From an uncultured Phycisphaerales bacterium (GTDB lineage Bacteria; Planctomycetota; Phycisphaerae; WQYP01), in assembly GCA_903868035.1 (NCBI GenBank), contig CAIPTQ010000228.1, forward strand, positions 1 through 40,036: a stretch of DNA of 40,036 nucleotides. Direction: 5' to 3'. The position numbers were made by a program, and so were the translations under genes. How positions within the stretch are numbered: the stretch's first letter is position 1; every line of letters begins with the position of its first letter. Positions 26,504 to 36,377 of the stretch are shown one piece after another. The notes beneath the pieces were generated by a model. That model ran no database searches. It was not told where the DNA came from and worked only from the letters and a program-made list of their open reading frames with translations.

Positions 26504-26529
26504 TGCATATGCTTTACCTCGCATATGCA
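26504..26529. promoter_or_regulatory. TGCATATGC-N8-GCATATGCA dyad, candidate operator
   Basis: Two copies of the self-palindromic octamer GCATATGC (26505-26512 and 26521-26528) are 16 bases apart centre to centre. With one flanking base on each side they form a perfect 9-bp inverted repeat. The site lies 70-95 bases before the transporter ATG, a natural place for a dimeric or tetrameric regulator of the transporter and acs. Confidence 0.5.
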
Positions 26530-26598
26530 ACATTTCGCGTCGCATCCCGCAATAGCGTCCATCTACTGGCCTGGCCTGACCGGGCCGTGAGGAGCTTT

Positions 26599-27951
26599 AT
26601 GGATTCGCAGGGTGTCCGCAACATCGGATGGCGTGTAACTCTCGCCGGCATAGGCATCAACCTAGCCTTGGGTGTCCTTTACGCCTGGAGCGTGGTGAAG
26701 GCGAAGATTCCCGCCGAATGGAATTGGAATGACTTCGAGAAGACGCTGCCCTATTCCGTCGCGTGTCTGGTGTTCGCCATCGTGATGGTCCCCGCCGGCC
26801 GCGCGCAAGACCGCTTCGGCCCACGCTGGGTCGCCTTGGCCGGGGGCTTAACCGTGGGCTTGGGCCTGATTCTCGCCAGTTTCACCACCACCGTGACCGC
26901 CTTTGTGCTGGGCTTCGGCGTTCTGGCCGGGGCGGGCATCGGCATGGGCTACGCCGCCGCCACACCCGCCGCCGTCAAGTGGTTTCCCCCCCGGCGCACC
27001 GGGCTGATCGCGGGCCTGGTCGTCGCGGGCTTTGGCGTGGCACCGGTGTATATCTCGCCCCTGGCCAACTACCTGATCAGCCATTTCTCCGTGCCCGGAA
27101 AGCTTGATAATAATGCGCCGAACTCCGGCCCGGGCGTGCAGATGATGCTCCTCATCTTCGGCATCGCCTTCCTGATCGCCGTGGCCATCCTCTCGCAGCT
27201 TTTGGCGGTGCCGCCCGCCGGGTGGAAGCCCGCGGCTTCCGCATCGGCCGCCGCCCCCAAGCCCTCGGTGGATTTCACGTGGCAACAGATGCTCGCCACA
27301 CCGCAGTTCTATCTGATGTGGATCATGTACGCATTCGCCGCCGGCGCGGGGCTGATGATCATCGCCAACCTCGCGCCAATCATTAAACTCAAGGTGGGGC
27401 CTGAAGCCGGCCAGTACGCCTTCCTCTTCGTGGCGTTCCTCGCCGTGGGGAACGCCTGCGGCCGGATCACCGCCGGCATCCTCTCCGACATCATCGGGCG
27501 GCGCGGCACCATGCTGGTCTTCTTCCTGTTCCAGGCGGTGCTGATGTTCATTCTGCCCTTCGCCAGCGCAATCTGGCTGTTCGTCGTCTTGTCGGTGCTG
27601 CTGGGAGCCAACTACGGGGCGAATCTGGCCCTGTTCCCGGCCGCCACCAAGGACTATTTCGGGCTCAAGAACTTCGGGGTCAATTACGGCTGGGTCTTCA
27701 CGGCCTGGGGCGTCGGCGGCCTGGTTCTGGCGCAGATCTCCGGCTTGGTCTACGATCACGCGAAGGCCGCCAATAAGGCCGAACTGCTCGCCAAGGGTAT
27801 GTCCGAAGCGGCCGCCGCCAAGGCCGCGGTGGGCAACTACACCCTCGCCTATCTGATCGCCGGCGGATGCCTGATTGCCGCCGCGTTGATCCTGGCCCTG
27901 TTGAAGCCCCCGGCCCCGCGCACGCAACAACCCGCGCCGGCCAACGCCTGA
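26599..27951 (+). CDS. MFS transporter, oxalate/formate antiporter (OFA) family
   Basis: The 450-residue inner-membrane protein has about 12 transmembrane helices. GINLALGVLYAWSVVKAKIP in helix 1 is the OFA-family signature, followed by AGRAQDRFGPRWVALAGG, the MFS loop 2-3 motif. GRITAGILSDIIGRRGTM is the second-half copy of that motif. Members move oxalate, formate, lactate, pyruvate or related monocarboxylates. The acetyl-CoA synthetase gene follows 96 bases downstream on the same strand, so uptake of acetate or a similar acid is a sensible guess, not proven. AGGAG at 26590-26594 four bases before ATG 26599 decides the start; the 42-residue extension upstream is rejected. Confidence 0.9.
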   Translation: MDSQGVRNIGWRVTLAGIGINLALGVLYAWSVVKAKIPAEWNWNDFEKTLPYSVACLVFAIVMVPAGRAQDRFGPRWVALAGGLTVGLGLILASFTTTVTAFVLGFGVLAGAGIGMGYAAATPAAVKWFPPRRTGLIAGLVVAGFGVAPVYISPLANYLISHFSVPGKLDNNAPNSGPGVQMMLLIFGIAFLIAVAILSQLLAVPPAGWKPAASASAAAPKPSVDFTWQQMLATPQFYLMWIMYAFAAGAGLMIIANLAPIIKLKVGPEAGQYAFLFVAFLAVGNACGRITAGILSDIIGRRGTMLVFFLFQAVLMFILPFASAIWLFVVLSVLLGANYGANLALFPAATKDYFGLKNFGVNYGWVFTAWGVGGLVLAQISGLVYDHAKAANKAELLAKGMSEAAAAKAAVGNYTLAYLIAGGCLIAAALILALLKPPAPRTQQPAPANA

Positions 27952-28047
27952 TTGGATTTCGGAGGATCGTCCCAGTTAAGGGTTATTCCCGGAGATTGGA
28001 CATCCCTTTCCTCTTCCCGTCTATTTTTACTTTAAGGAGCTGTAGTA

Positions 28048-30015
<1,968 letters not shown>

Positions 30016-30040
30016 GGCGGTGCGGATTCGTAAAATTCAC

Positions 30041-30079
30041 CCGGCTGGACGGCGCAAGCCTTCCAGCCGGTTTTTTTTT
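30041..30079 (+). terminator. Rho-independent terminator after acs
   Basis: A 9-bp stem CCGGCTGGA/TCCAGCCGG (30041-30049 with 30062-30070) is capped by a GGC-GCAA-GCC inner hairpin. Nine T (30071-30079) and then a run of nine G follow. Confidence 0.93.
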
Positions 30080-30165
30080 GGGGGGGGGTAATAGAGCTGT
30101 TTACAAACGGTCGTAGCGCACTTTCTCCGACTTGCTCTCGCACGGGCTTGCCTTTTCGCGGAACA

Positions 30166-30402
30166 TCAACAGATCGACACCGGAACAAGCTCAATCCGGC
30201 GCACGTTGCAGGCCTTCAGGCCCTTCAGCCCCGGCTCCAGATCGTACTCCACGGTATCGCCTTCCTTCAGCGAGCGGTAACCCTCCGCACGAATCGCGGT
30301 GTGATGGACAAATATGTCCTGGCCGCACTCCCCGCTGATGAAACCGTACCCCTTGATGTCATCAAACCACTTGACCTTCCCCTGCGTTCGTATCACAACC
30401 AT
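30166..30402 (-). CDS. Cold-shock domain protein (Csp family)
   Basis: A single OB-fold RNA/ssDNA chaperone. GKVKWFDDIKGYGFI carries RNP1 (K17-G-Y-G-F-I) and DIFVHH at 29-34 is RNP2, with the aromatic residues that stack on nucleic-acid bases. The protein has 78 residues from ATG 30402; a frame from 30432 adds ten residues without family support. GGGAG at 30404-30408 is too close to ATG 30402 (one base) but well placed, seven bases, for a GTG at 30396. That would give the family-typical start (M)IRTQGKVKWF, so the true start may be the GTG. A strong hairpin lies in its upstream leader. It is convergent with acs. Confidence 0.9.
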   Translation of the reverse strand: MVVIRTQGKVKWFDDIKGYGFISGECGQDIFVHHTAIRAEGYRSLKEGDTVEYDLEPGLKGLKACNVRRIELVPVSIC

Positions 30403-30518
30403 ACTCCCAAAAATGCCGCGCCACTGTTTCATACCTGCCGGCGGTGGCGGGCATCCCGCACGCAGGCACCTGACATCGGACCACGTAACTTCCGGTTAAA
30501 ACACAAATCCTTCCGTGC

Positions 30519-30549
30519 GAAGATGCAACCCAACCGCCGTTGCATCTTC
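30519..30549 (-). other. Strong hairpin in the csp leader
   Basis: GAAGATGCAAC (30519-30529) pairs perfectly with GTTGCATCTTC (30539-30549) around a nine-base loop. There is no T tract, so it is not a simple terminator. It sits about 115-150 bases upstream of the cold-shock start, inside what would be a long 5' leader as known for cspA mRNAs. Confidence 0.7.
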
Positions 30550-30661
30550 TGCTGAGGGATAAACGCCTCCGGCCGCTCAAGTTGCACTCCCCACAGCGAT
30601 TCTCCACCATTTTTTACCCTGCCCTCGCCCATCGCCCCCCTCCGCACCCCTCCTTTTGTCC

Positions 30662-30667
30662 TATAAT
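30662..30667 (+). promoter_or_regulatory. Candidate -10 box (TATAAT) upstream of diguanylate cyclase
   Basis: A perfect TATAAT lies 76 bases before ATG 30743; no -35 box is evident in the C-rich stretch upstream. The reverse strand reads TATTATAGG at the same place and could serve the cold-shock gene. Confidence 0.38.
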
Positions 30668-30742
30668 AAACCCCCTGGCAACTCCGGAATGCAAACGGAA
30701 ATCCCTGTGGTTTCTCAGGTTGTAGAACGCTATGATGAATAG

Positions 30743-32311
30743 ATGCCCCGGCTCATCGAGCCTGAGATTCGGGCCTCCCCCATTCCGGCGTACGTTGGCT
30801 CGTGGCACACGCGGAGAGGCGCTTTGGCTGCTTCCAGAACAACCCCCTTGGCACCACCCGATGCATCAGGCCCGCACTACGCGCCGGCATCCGCGCGGAT
30901 GCTCGTGGTCGGTCCCCAGGCCGCCGCGGCGGGCCGGCTGATTGCCGCCCAAACCCCTTGTGCGGTCGCCACGGCCACCTCCACCCGGGAGGCCGCACTC
31001 ATTCCGGGCCGGGCGGGTGTCATCCTGCTGGACGCCGGACCCGAGGCCGAGCACTTGGAAGCCGCAATTCGGAACCTCCGGCACACCAATCCCGAAGCGC
31101 GCCTCGTGCTCTTGTGCGGGCCGGTGCATGAAGCGCTGTGCCGGCATGCCCTGCAATGGGGTGCCGACGATTACGAAATTGTGCCGCTGGACCATGGTTG
31201 CCTGCGGCGTTTGGCCCGGCAGCTCGCCGGCGCTGATCCGGCCCCGGAAAATCGAGCCGAAACAGCGACCCGCGCGTATACGCAACTCGCACCCGCGCCG
31301 CCCCAGGCCCCCACTGCGGATGATGCCGTAACCCGAACCCAAATCGCCGCCCTGCCCCTGGACGACCAGGCGGAACTGCTCGAGGAAATCCTCGCCGGCA
31401 CAGTCGGCGGCGGGGAGGACGCCGGAAACCGCACCGCTTTCGCCCGGCGCGCCACCGCCTTGCTGGCGCAGCGCCTGGGCCTGAGTGGTGAGCTGCTCTT
31501 CATCCCCCCCGGCGACAACCCCGAGGCCCCACCGCCCAAAACCCGGGCTTACCACCGGCCGGTGGAGTTTGCCGGGCAACCCCCCCTGGGCACTCTGGTC
31601 TGGACCCCCCCCATCGCCCCGTCCCCAGTACGGTTCTCCGCTGCCACCGCTTCGACCACCGGGGAAGAGGGCGCGCTGGCGCAGGCGGCACGCTGGCTGG
31701 GCGCCCTGCTGGCGCTGGCGCAGCGGCACGAACAGCTCCGGGGCCTGGCGATCACCGACGAGCTCTCCGGCGCTTACAACCGCCGCTATTTCATGACCTA
31801 CATGAACGCCTTGCTCGATCGCTCGCGCGAGAAACGCTCGCGCGTCACCCTCCTGCTCTTCGACATCGACGATTTCAAGCGCTACAACGACACCTTCGGC
31901 CATGCCTCCGGCGACGCCATCATCCGCGAGCTTATCAAGCTGCTGCGGGCCTGTACCCGGCCCAAGGACTTGGTCGCGCGGATCGGCGGGGATGAATTCG
32001 CCGTCGTCTACTGGGACAACGAACCTCCCCGGCAGCCCAACTCCAACCACCCCAAGGAAATCCTCGCCGCGACCGAGCGCTTCCGCGAGGCGATCAAGAA
32101 CCACCAGTGGCCCGAGACCTGCAAGATCAAGGGAACCATCTCCATCTCGGGTGGCCTGGCGAGTTTCCCCTGGGATTCCGACACCCTCGAAGGCCTCATG
32201 GGCAAGGCCGACGAGGCGCTGTTGCGCGCCAAGGCCGCGGGCAAAAATGCCATCGTCCTCCACGGCGTCATGTCCGCCGCCCCGGACGAGGCCCGGGCGC
32301 TGCAATTCTAA
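30743..32311 (+). CDS. Diguanylate cyclase (GGDEF) with degenerate receiver-like domain
   Basis: This 522-residue protein would make cyclic di-GMP. The C-terminal domain has DELSGAYNRRYF, LLLFDIDDFKRYNDTFGHASGD and the intact active site G415-G-D-E-F419. R406-P-K-D409, five residues before it, is the RxxD inhibitory I-site, so product inhibition is expected. Residues about 53-160 look like a receiver domain (MLVVGPQ...VILLDAGP...LVLLCGP...GADDYEIVPLD). However, the first acidic pair is missing and the usual K-P is V-P, so phosphorylation is unlikely. A GAF-like region may lie at 200-330. The start at 30743 is uncertain; ATG 30893 would begin right at the receiver. Confidence 0.92.
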   Translation: MPRLIEPEIRASPIPAYVGSWHTRRGALAASRTTPLAPPDASGPHYAPASARMLVVGPQAAAAGRLIAAQTPCAVATATSTREAALIPGRAGVILLDAGPEAEHLEAAIRNLRHTNPEARLVLLCGPVHEALCRHALQWGADDYEIVPLDHGCLRRLARQLAGADPAPENRAETATRAYTQLAPAPPQAPTADDAVTRTQIAALPLDDQAELLEEILAGTVGGGEDAGNRTAFARRATALLAQRLGLSGELLFIPPGDNPEAPPPKTRAYHRPVEFAGQPPLGTLVWTPPIAPSPVRFSAATASTTGEEGALAQAARWLGALLALAQRHEQLRGLAITDELSGAYNRRYFMTYMNALLDRSREKRSRVTLLLFDIDDFKRYNDTFGHASGDAIIRELIKLLRACTRPKDLVARIGGDEFAVVYWDNEPPRQPNSNHPKEILAATERFREAIKNHQWPETCKIKGTISISGGLASFPWDSDTLEGLMGKADEALLRAKAAGKNAIVLHGVMSAAPDEARALQF

Positions 32312-32326
32312 TCGCCACCTTCCCTC

Positions 32327-33337
32327 TCAACCCCCGGATGCCCCCGCCGCCGCCAGCCGCTTCTCGATCTCCGCATTGATCCCCAGCTTCCCCGCCTCCT
32401 TCACCGCCCGCACCGCGTTCTTGATCGCCCGCGCCCCTCCGCTCCCATGCACCTTCAAAAACACCCCCTGCAACCCCAGTAGCAGCGCCCCGCCGTACTC
32501 CTCATGGTCGTACCGCTTCATCAGCCGCCCAAATACCGGCTTGAGCTTCGCCGCCGTCTCCGCACCCTCCAACGCCACTTCCTTCTGCAGCGTATGGAAA
32601 ATCATCTCCGACCAGCCCTCCACCACCTTGAGCACCACATTCCCCGTGAACCCGTCCGTGATCACCACATCGCACGGATGCCGCGGCAGGTCGCGCCCCT
32701 CGACATACCCCACGAACGCCATCGCCGCATCCTTCTGCATCAGCTCCCGCGCCTCCTTGATCAGCGGCGTGCCCTTCTCCTCCTCCGTGCCGATGTTCAA
32801 GATCCCCACCGTCGGATTCGCCACGCCGCGCACGGCCTTCGCGTACATCGACGCCATCACCGCATATTGGTACAGATGCGCCGCCTTGGGCTGCGTGTTG
32901 GCCCCCGCATCGCACAGCATCACCGCCCCCTTCGCCGACGGCAGCAGCACCGCGATCCCCGGCCGCTCCACCCCCGCCAGCGGCTTGAGCATCAGCACCC
33001 CCGCCGCCACCAGCGCCCCCGTGTTCCCCGCCGATATGATCGCCTCGGCAACCCCGTCCTTGGCCAGCTTCACCAGCCGCACAATCGACGAATCGCGCTT
33101 CCCGCGTATCGCCTCCACCGGCGAATCCTGCATCGTGATCACTTGCGTGGCATGCTCGATCCGCACCCGCCCCGCGCTGGCGTCAATCTGCGCCCCCGCA
33201 TGCTGGCGGATCACGTCCTGCTGGCCCACCAGTATGATCTGATCGCCGGCCTCCAGCTCCGCCAATGCGGCCAGCGCGCCTTCCAGGATTTTCGCCGGAG
33301 CCTGATCTCCACCCATGGCATCGATCGCAATGCGCAT
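32327..33337 (-). CDS. plsX: Phosphate acyltransferase PlsX
   Basis: PlsX makes acyl-phosphate from acyl-ACP for phospholipid synthesis. The protein has 336 residues and starts MRIAIDAMGGDQAPAKILEGA, the family N-terminus. SAGNTGALVAAGVLML, MLCDAGANTQPKAAHLYQYAVM and NIGTEEEKGTPLIKEA are hallmark motifs; VITDGFTGNVVLKVVEG is the other conserved block. The 51-residue extension to 33490 overlaps rpmF and is rejected. GAGGG upstream is well spaced for ATG 33337. It lies 50 bases after rpmF on the same strand, the classic rpmF-plsX pairing, and shares its promoter. It converges on the diguanylate cyclase gene with only 15 bases between. Confidence 0.96.
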   Translation of the reverse strand: MRIAIDAMGGDQAPAKILEGALAALAELEAGDQIILVGQQDVIRQHAGAQIDASAGRVRIEHATQVITMQDSPVEAIRGKRDSSIVRLVKLAKDGVAEAIISAGNTGALVAAGVLMLKPLAGVERPGIAVLLPSAKGAVMLCDAGANTQPKAAHLYQYAVMASMYAKAVRGVANPTVGILNIGTEEEKGTPLIKEARELMQKDAAMAFVGYVEGRDLPRHPCDVVITDGFTGNVVLKVVEGWSEMIFHTLQKEVALEGAETAAKLKPVFGRLMKRYDHEEYGGALLLGLQGVFLKVHGSGGARAIKNAVRAVKEAGKLGINAEIEKRLAAAGASGG

Positions 33338-33387
33338 CATCACCCTCGGCTGCTTGGGTATCTGCTTCCCCTTCTCCCCAACACACG

Positions 33388-33573
33388 CTATTCCTGGGCT
33401 TCGCTTACCACCAGCGACAGGCTCTTGTTCACGTATCCGCAGTTGGCGCACAGCCGATGCGGCTGCCGCGCCTGCCCGCACTTGGGACAACGCGCCACTT
33501 GCACGCCCTTGAGGGCGTGATGCGCCCGGCGCATGCCCTTCTTGGACTTGGATGTCTTACAAAACGGAAGCAT
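33388..33573 (-). CDS. rpmF: 50S ribosomal protein L32
   Basis: This 61-residue zinc-ribbon ribosomal protein is of the C+ type. Family features are KTSKSKKGMRRAHHALK and the ligands C29-x2-C32 and C42-x2-C45 (CPKC...CANC). The N-terminus (MLPFCKTSKSKK) differs from the common MAVPKRKTSKS, with a Cys at position 5 and no initial Ala-Val-Pro-Lys. AGAGGTG about five bases before ATG serves as ribosome-binding site. It is the first gene of the rpmF-plsX operon behind a near-consensus promoter. Confidence 0.94.
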   Translation of the reverse strand: MLPFCKTSKSKKGMRRAHHALKGVQVARCPKCGQARQPHRLCANCGYVNKSLSLVVSEAQE

Positions 33574-33621
33574 GCGTCACCTCTAAAAAACCTGTAGCTG
33601 CCGCGAAATTTGCAGCCAAGT

Positions 33622-33650
33622 AAATTACGTGATGCTCGAGGAAATGTCAA
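33622..33650 (-). promoter_or_regulatory. Promoter of rpmF-plsX
   Basis: On the minus strand a consensus TTGACA (33645-33650) and TAATTT (33622-33627) are 17 bases apart, about 49 bases upstream of the rpmF ATG. Confidence 0.68.
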
Positions 33651-33693
33651 TGTTCCGCGTTTGTTAATATCCTGTGGGGTCCTGTGGGGGGGC

Positions 33694-33900
33694 ATGACAG
33701 AATCGGCGGCCAACGGAACCCGTAGCGTAAGCGAGGTGGAGTGACCGTTCCCAACGACCGCTGGAGCCTCGCGCAGGCGCCGCAAGGACTCCCGTAGGCG
33801 AAGGATTGTCCCTCGCCTGCGCGAAGAACCCACCAGCCAGAATGCACGCAACTCCACCTCGCGGACGCTACGGGTTCCGTTTTGCCGACCGCCCAGAATG
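33694..33900. repeat. MITE/REP-like element with inverted CCCGTAGCG arms
   Basis: The left arm (33694-33743, core 33720-33737) and right arm (core 33857-33874 on the minus strand) are inverted copies. Each carries CCCGTAGCGT(AA or CC)GCGAGG followed by TGGAGT. The interior has GC-rich CGCAGGCG-type segments facing each other. The left arm matches 26060-26109, and the interior plus right arm match the 26060-26190 copy in reverse. No transposase is encoded. The palindromic structure could also act as a bidirectional barrier between the secretin operon and rpmF. Confidence 0.8.
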
Positions 33901-33926
33901 TGATATCCATGTGTTCGTTGCCGGCG

Positions 33927-34952
33927 TCACTTCATTTGATCGCTGCCCCAGACCGGCTCGGGCTTGGGTTGTTCATGGATGTACGACGGCTCGCCGCTGC
34001 GGCCCATCATGCGCTGGCCCAGCAGCGTGTATTGGATCACGGATGTGGGCCGGTCTTCCAGGGCGCACACCACGCTGAAAAGCTGGCTGGCCAGCCCGCG
34101 GGAGGCGGCCGCACCGTTGTCGCAGGCGTCGTTGAGTCGGTTGCGGCCGGTTTGCCAGTCCGCGCGGATGCCGCCGATGAGCGCCAGCCAGATGGCCGTG
34201 TCGCTGGCGTCGGCGGAGCGTTCCTGGATGCGGGTGAGCAGTGCCTCGGCTTTCGGGAGGTCGCCTTGGGCCACGGCGGCGATACCCGCGTCGTAGAGGG
34301 TCTGGGCGTCGGCACTGGCCAGGTCGCCCTGCAGCGCCTGCACACCCGAGGCGGTGCTGGCCGTCTGGGCGCAGCGCTTCAGCGAGGCGGTCGCCAAATC
34401 CTTGCGGCCATGATGTTCGTGAATGATCGTCAGCCAGAGGGTGGCGCTGGTCCGCATGGCGTCGGTGGCGGCCAGGGCCTCCAGGGATTGGATCGCCTCG
34501 TCATCCTTGGTGTTGAGCAGTTGCGCCAGGATCAGCCACTGGCGCGCGCCGGACGCCGCGGGGGCGTCGCCGGGGACGAGTTGAAAGGAGGCGATCGCGT
34601 CGGCGGGGCGGTTCTCGGTGAGGCGCGCGATGCCCACGGCCACGGCTTCCCAGCCGGGCGCGGCACCGGGGGCGCGGTGGACCTTCGCGGCCTGCAATAC
34701 CGCGCGCTCATCCTGCAAATCCAGCGCGTAGGCCAGGGCCAGCAGCGCCATCGGCTCCGGGCCGTCGGGCGCGCCGGCAACGGTCTGGGTCAAAAAGGGG
34801 ATCGCCGATTTCGGGCTGCCGGCGGCCAAAAGCTGCGCCCCGCGATCGAGGCTGAACCCCGGCGGCGGCGCGGCGGTCTGCTGGCACCCGCCCGTCACCC
34901 CCAGCGCGCCCAGCACAAACGCCAGGCCGAGGATGTGGATGATTCGCTTCAT
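33927..34952 (-). CDS. TPR-like lipoprotein, last gene of the secretin operon
   Basis: The 341-residue protein has a lipoprotein-like signal (KRIIHILGLAFVLGALGVTGGC) with C23 as probable lipidated residue; the box VTGGC is slightly unusual at -3. The rest is Ala-rich helical pairs that read as degenerate TPR repeats (AQLLAAGSPKSAIPFLTQTV, LYDAGIAAVAQGDLPKAEALL). TPR lipoproteins such as PilF/PilW act as pilotins that help a secretin reach and assemble in the outer membrane. Because this gene overlaps the secretin gene by four bases, a pilotin role is my leading guess. It is not shown by any specific motif, and a general scaffold is possible. The protein ends in a Pro-rich charged tail. Confidence 0.8.
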   Translation of the reverse strand: MKRIIHILGLAFVLGALGVTGGCQQTAAPPPGFSLDRGAQLLAAGSPKSAIPFLTQTVAGAPDGPEPMALLALAYALDLQDERAVLQAAKVHRAPGAAPGWEAVAVGIARLTENRPADAIASFQLVPGDAPAASGARQWLILAQLLNTKDDEAIQSLEALAATDAMRTSATLWLTIIHEHHGRKDLATASLKRCAQTASTASGVQALQGDLASADAQTLYDAGIAAVAQGDLPKAEALLTRIQERSADASDTAIWLALIGGIRADWQTGRNRLNDACDNGAAASRGLASQLFSVVCALEDRPTSVIQYTLLGQRMMGRSGEPSYIHEQPKPEPVWGSDQMK

Positions 34953-36376
34953 GGCACGGCTCCTTTGGACAAGGCCGAGGCGGACGTGGGAAGAAGCGGC
35001 GGACAGGCGCCCAGGGATGGCGCCCGGGCGCCAATGCCGTCCAAAGGCGTCACATAGCGCTGCATGAGCCGCGAGGTCAGTTGCTCCGCGCCCGTGCGCT
35101 GGCTGTCCACCAGGTGTACCGTGATCAGCAGCACGACCTCCTGCCGCTCCGTCGAGTCATTGACCGTGCGAAACGCCGCGCCGATACCGGGAATGTCGCC
35201 CGCCACGGGCACCTTGTCAATGACCTGGCGATGCTGCTCGCGCAGCAGACCGCCGATCATGATCGTTTCGCCATCCTTGATGCCCACCACCGTCTTGGCG
35301 CGGCGGCGGGTGACCACGGGGAAGGAGGCGGAGGTGCCGCCCTGCAAGGCCATGGTGTTGGCCGCCGTGGGATCGGCGACAACATCCGAAACCTCCGGCT
35401 CCAGGGCCAGGGTGATCTGGCCGTCCTTGCCGATGGTGGGCGACACCTTGAGCGTCACGCCGGCCTTGATCGACTGCAGCGTGTAGTACGGATTGGACGC
35501 CTGGCCGCTGAGCAGCGTGAAATATTTCTCCTGGCCGACGAAGATTTCGGCATCCGTGTTGTTCATCACCAGCACGCGCGGATTGGCCAGCACCTGGCCC
35601 TTGCGCGATTCGACGATCGCCCGCAGCGTCGCCTGCACATATGTGCCCAAATCCGTCCCCGCCCCGTAGGTGAACGTCTGCATCAAATTGGTGGAGGCCA
35701 CCGACACATGGCCGGCCTTGAACTGCCAGTCCAGCGCCAGTTGCTTGGAGCCGTCTTCCGTCAGTTCAAAAACCACCGCCTCGATGGCCACCTGCGGATT
35801 GGGCTGATCGAGCTGGGTGATGGAATCGAGAATCTTGCCCCGCAGGGGCTGGGGCGCCGTCACAATCACCGTGCCGCTGGCCTTGTCAAAGGTGACGTAC
35901 GTCAGCAGCGACGGATGCAGCAGCGCCCGCACCTGGTCCGGTGTGACGTTGCTCAGTTTCACGCGCTGGGGATCCGAGAGCCGTTGAAACAGCGCGCTGC
36001 CCGGTTCGGCGCGCCCGATAATGAAATAGTCCTTCACCTGCGTATAACTGAAGCCCCCGGCAGCACACACGCGCTCCAGGCAGTCCGCCAGCGGCATCTG
36101 CTTGACCGCCATCGACACCGTGCCCTGCACCGTGTGATCGCACAGGATCACCGTGTCGGTCTGCGCGGAGATGTCCTGCACGACCTGGCGGATGTCCATG
36201 TCCACCCAGAGGTTGGTCACCAGCTTGGGCTTGGCGGACGGCGCGCCGGCAGGCGCGGTGGCCGGGGGCGCGGGGGGAGTGGGTTGGGCGGGGGGGGCCT
36301 GGCCCGATGCGCCGGCGGCGGTCGCCGCCAGGAGCAGTGCCGCGGCCAGTAGTTTCAACGGTTGGTGCCTCTTCAT
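34949..36376 (-). CDS. Secretin (type II/IV-pilus family), short form
   Basis: The 475-residue protein should form a gated ring in the outer membrane. A signal peptide (to about residue 25) and a Pro/Ala linker precede an STN/N0-like domain (about 52-115, VTNLWVDMDIRQVVQDISAQ). An N1-like repeat (about 130-190) and the secretin domain (about 195-425) follow. Secretin marks are QVAIEAVVFELTEDGSKQLALDW, ANPRVLVMNNTDAEIFVG and KTVVGIKDGETIMIGGLLRE, then VPVAGDIPGIGAAFR. The 50-residue tail could be the pilotin-binding region. It is short compared with PilQ or GspD, having fewer N-domains. It lies one base after the chaperone-like gene and overlaps the TPR lipoprotein gene by four bases. Confidence 0.92.
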   Translation of the reverse strand: MKRHQPLKLLAAALLLAATAAGASGQAPPAQPTPPAPPATAPAGAPSAKPKLVTNLWVDMDIRQVVQDISAQTDTVILCDHTVQGTVSMAVKQMPLADCLERVCAAGGFSYTQVKDYFIIGRAEPGSALFQRLSDPQRVKLSNVTPDQVRALLHPSLLTYVTFDKASGTVIVTAPQPLRGKILDSITQLDQPNPQVAIEAVVFELTEDGSKQLALDWQFKAGHVSVASTNLMQTFTYGAGTDLGTYVQATLRAIVESRKGQVLANPRVLVMNNTDAEIFVGQEKYFTLLSGQASNPYYTLQSIKAGVTLKVSPTIGKDGQITLALEPEVSDVVADPTAANTMALQGGTSASFPVVTRRRAKTVVGIKDGETIMIGGLLREQHRQVIDKVPVAGDIPGIGAAFRTVNDSTERQEVVLLITVHLVDSQRTGAEQLTSRLMQRYVTPLDGIGARAPSLGACPPLLPTSASALSKGAVP

Positions 36377-36377
36377 G

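Larger units (their letters stand above)
25973..26598. other. Divergent intergenic region between porin and OFA transporter
   Basis: These 626 bases carry the porin promoter, one copy of a dispersed repeat (26060-26190), a promoter candidate towards the transporter, and a dyad of GCATATGC octamers. Short frames in the region derive from the repeat and are not credible genes. A possible longer start for the transporter at 26473 would place the dyad inside coding sequence; its composition argues against that. Confidence 0.6.
30403..30742. other. Divergent intergenic region between csp and diguanylate cyclase genes
   Basis: The 340 bases have no credible gene. They hold an 11-bp hairpin (30519-30549) and a TATAAT (30662-30667), both listed separately. 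A run of C-rich DNA (30605-30660) separates them. Confidence 0.55.
33574..33926. other. Intergenic region between rpmF and the secretin operon
   Basis: The 353 bases contain the rpmF promoter at the left and a repeat with long inverted arms (33694-33900) at the right. A perfect 10-bp direct duplication TCCTGTGGGG lies at 33671-33690. Arg-rich frames here come from the repeat. Confidence 0.6.
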
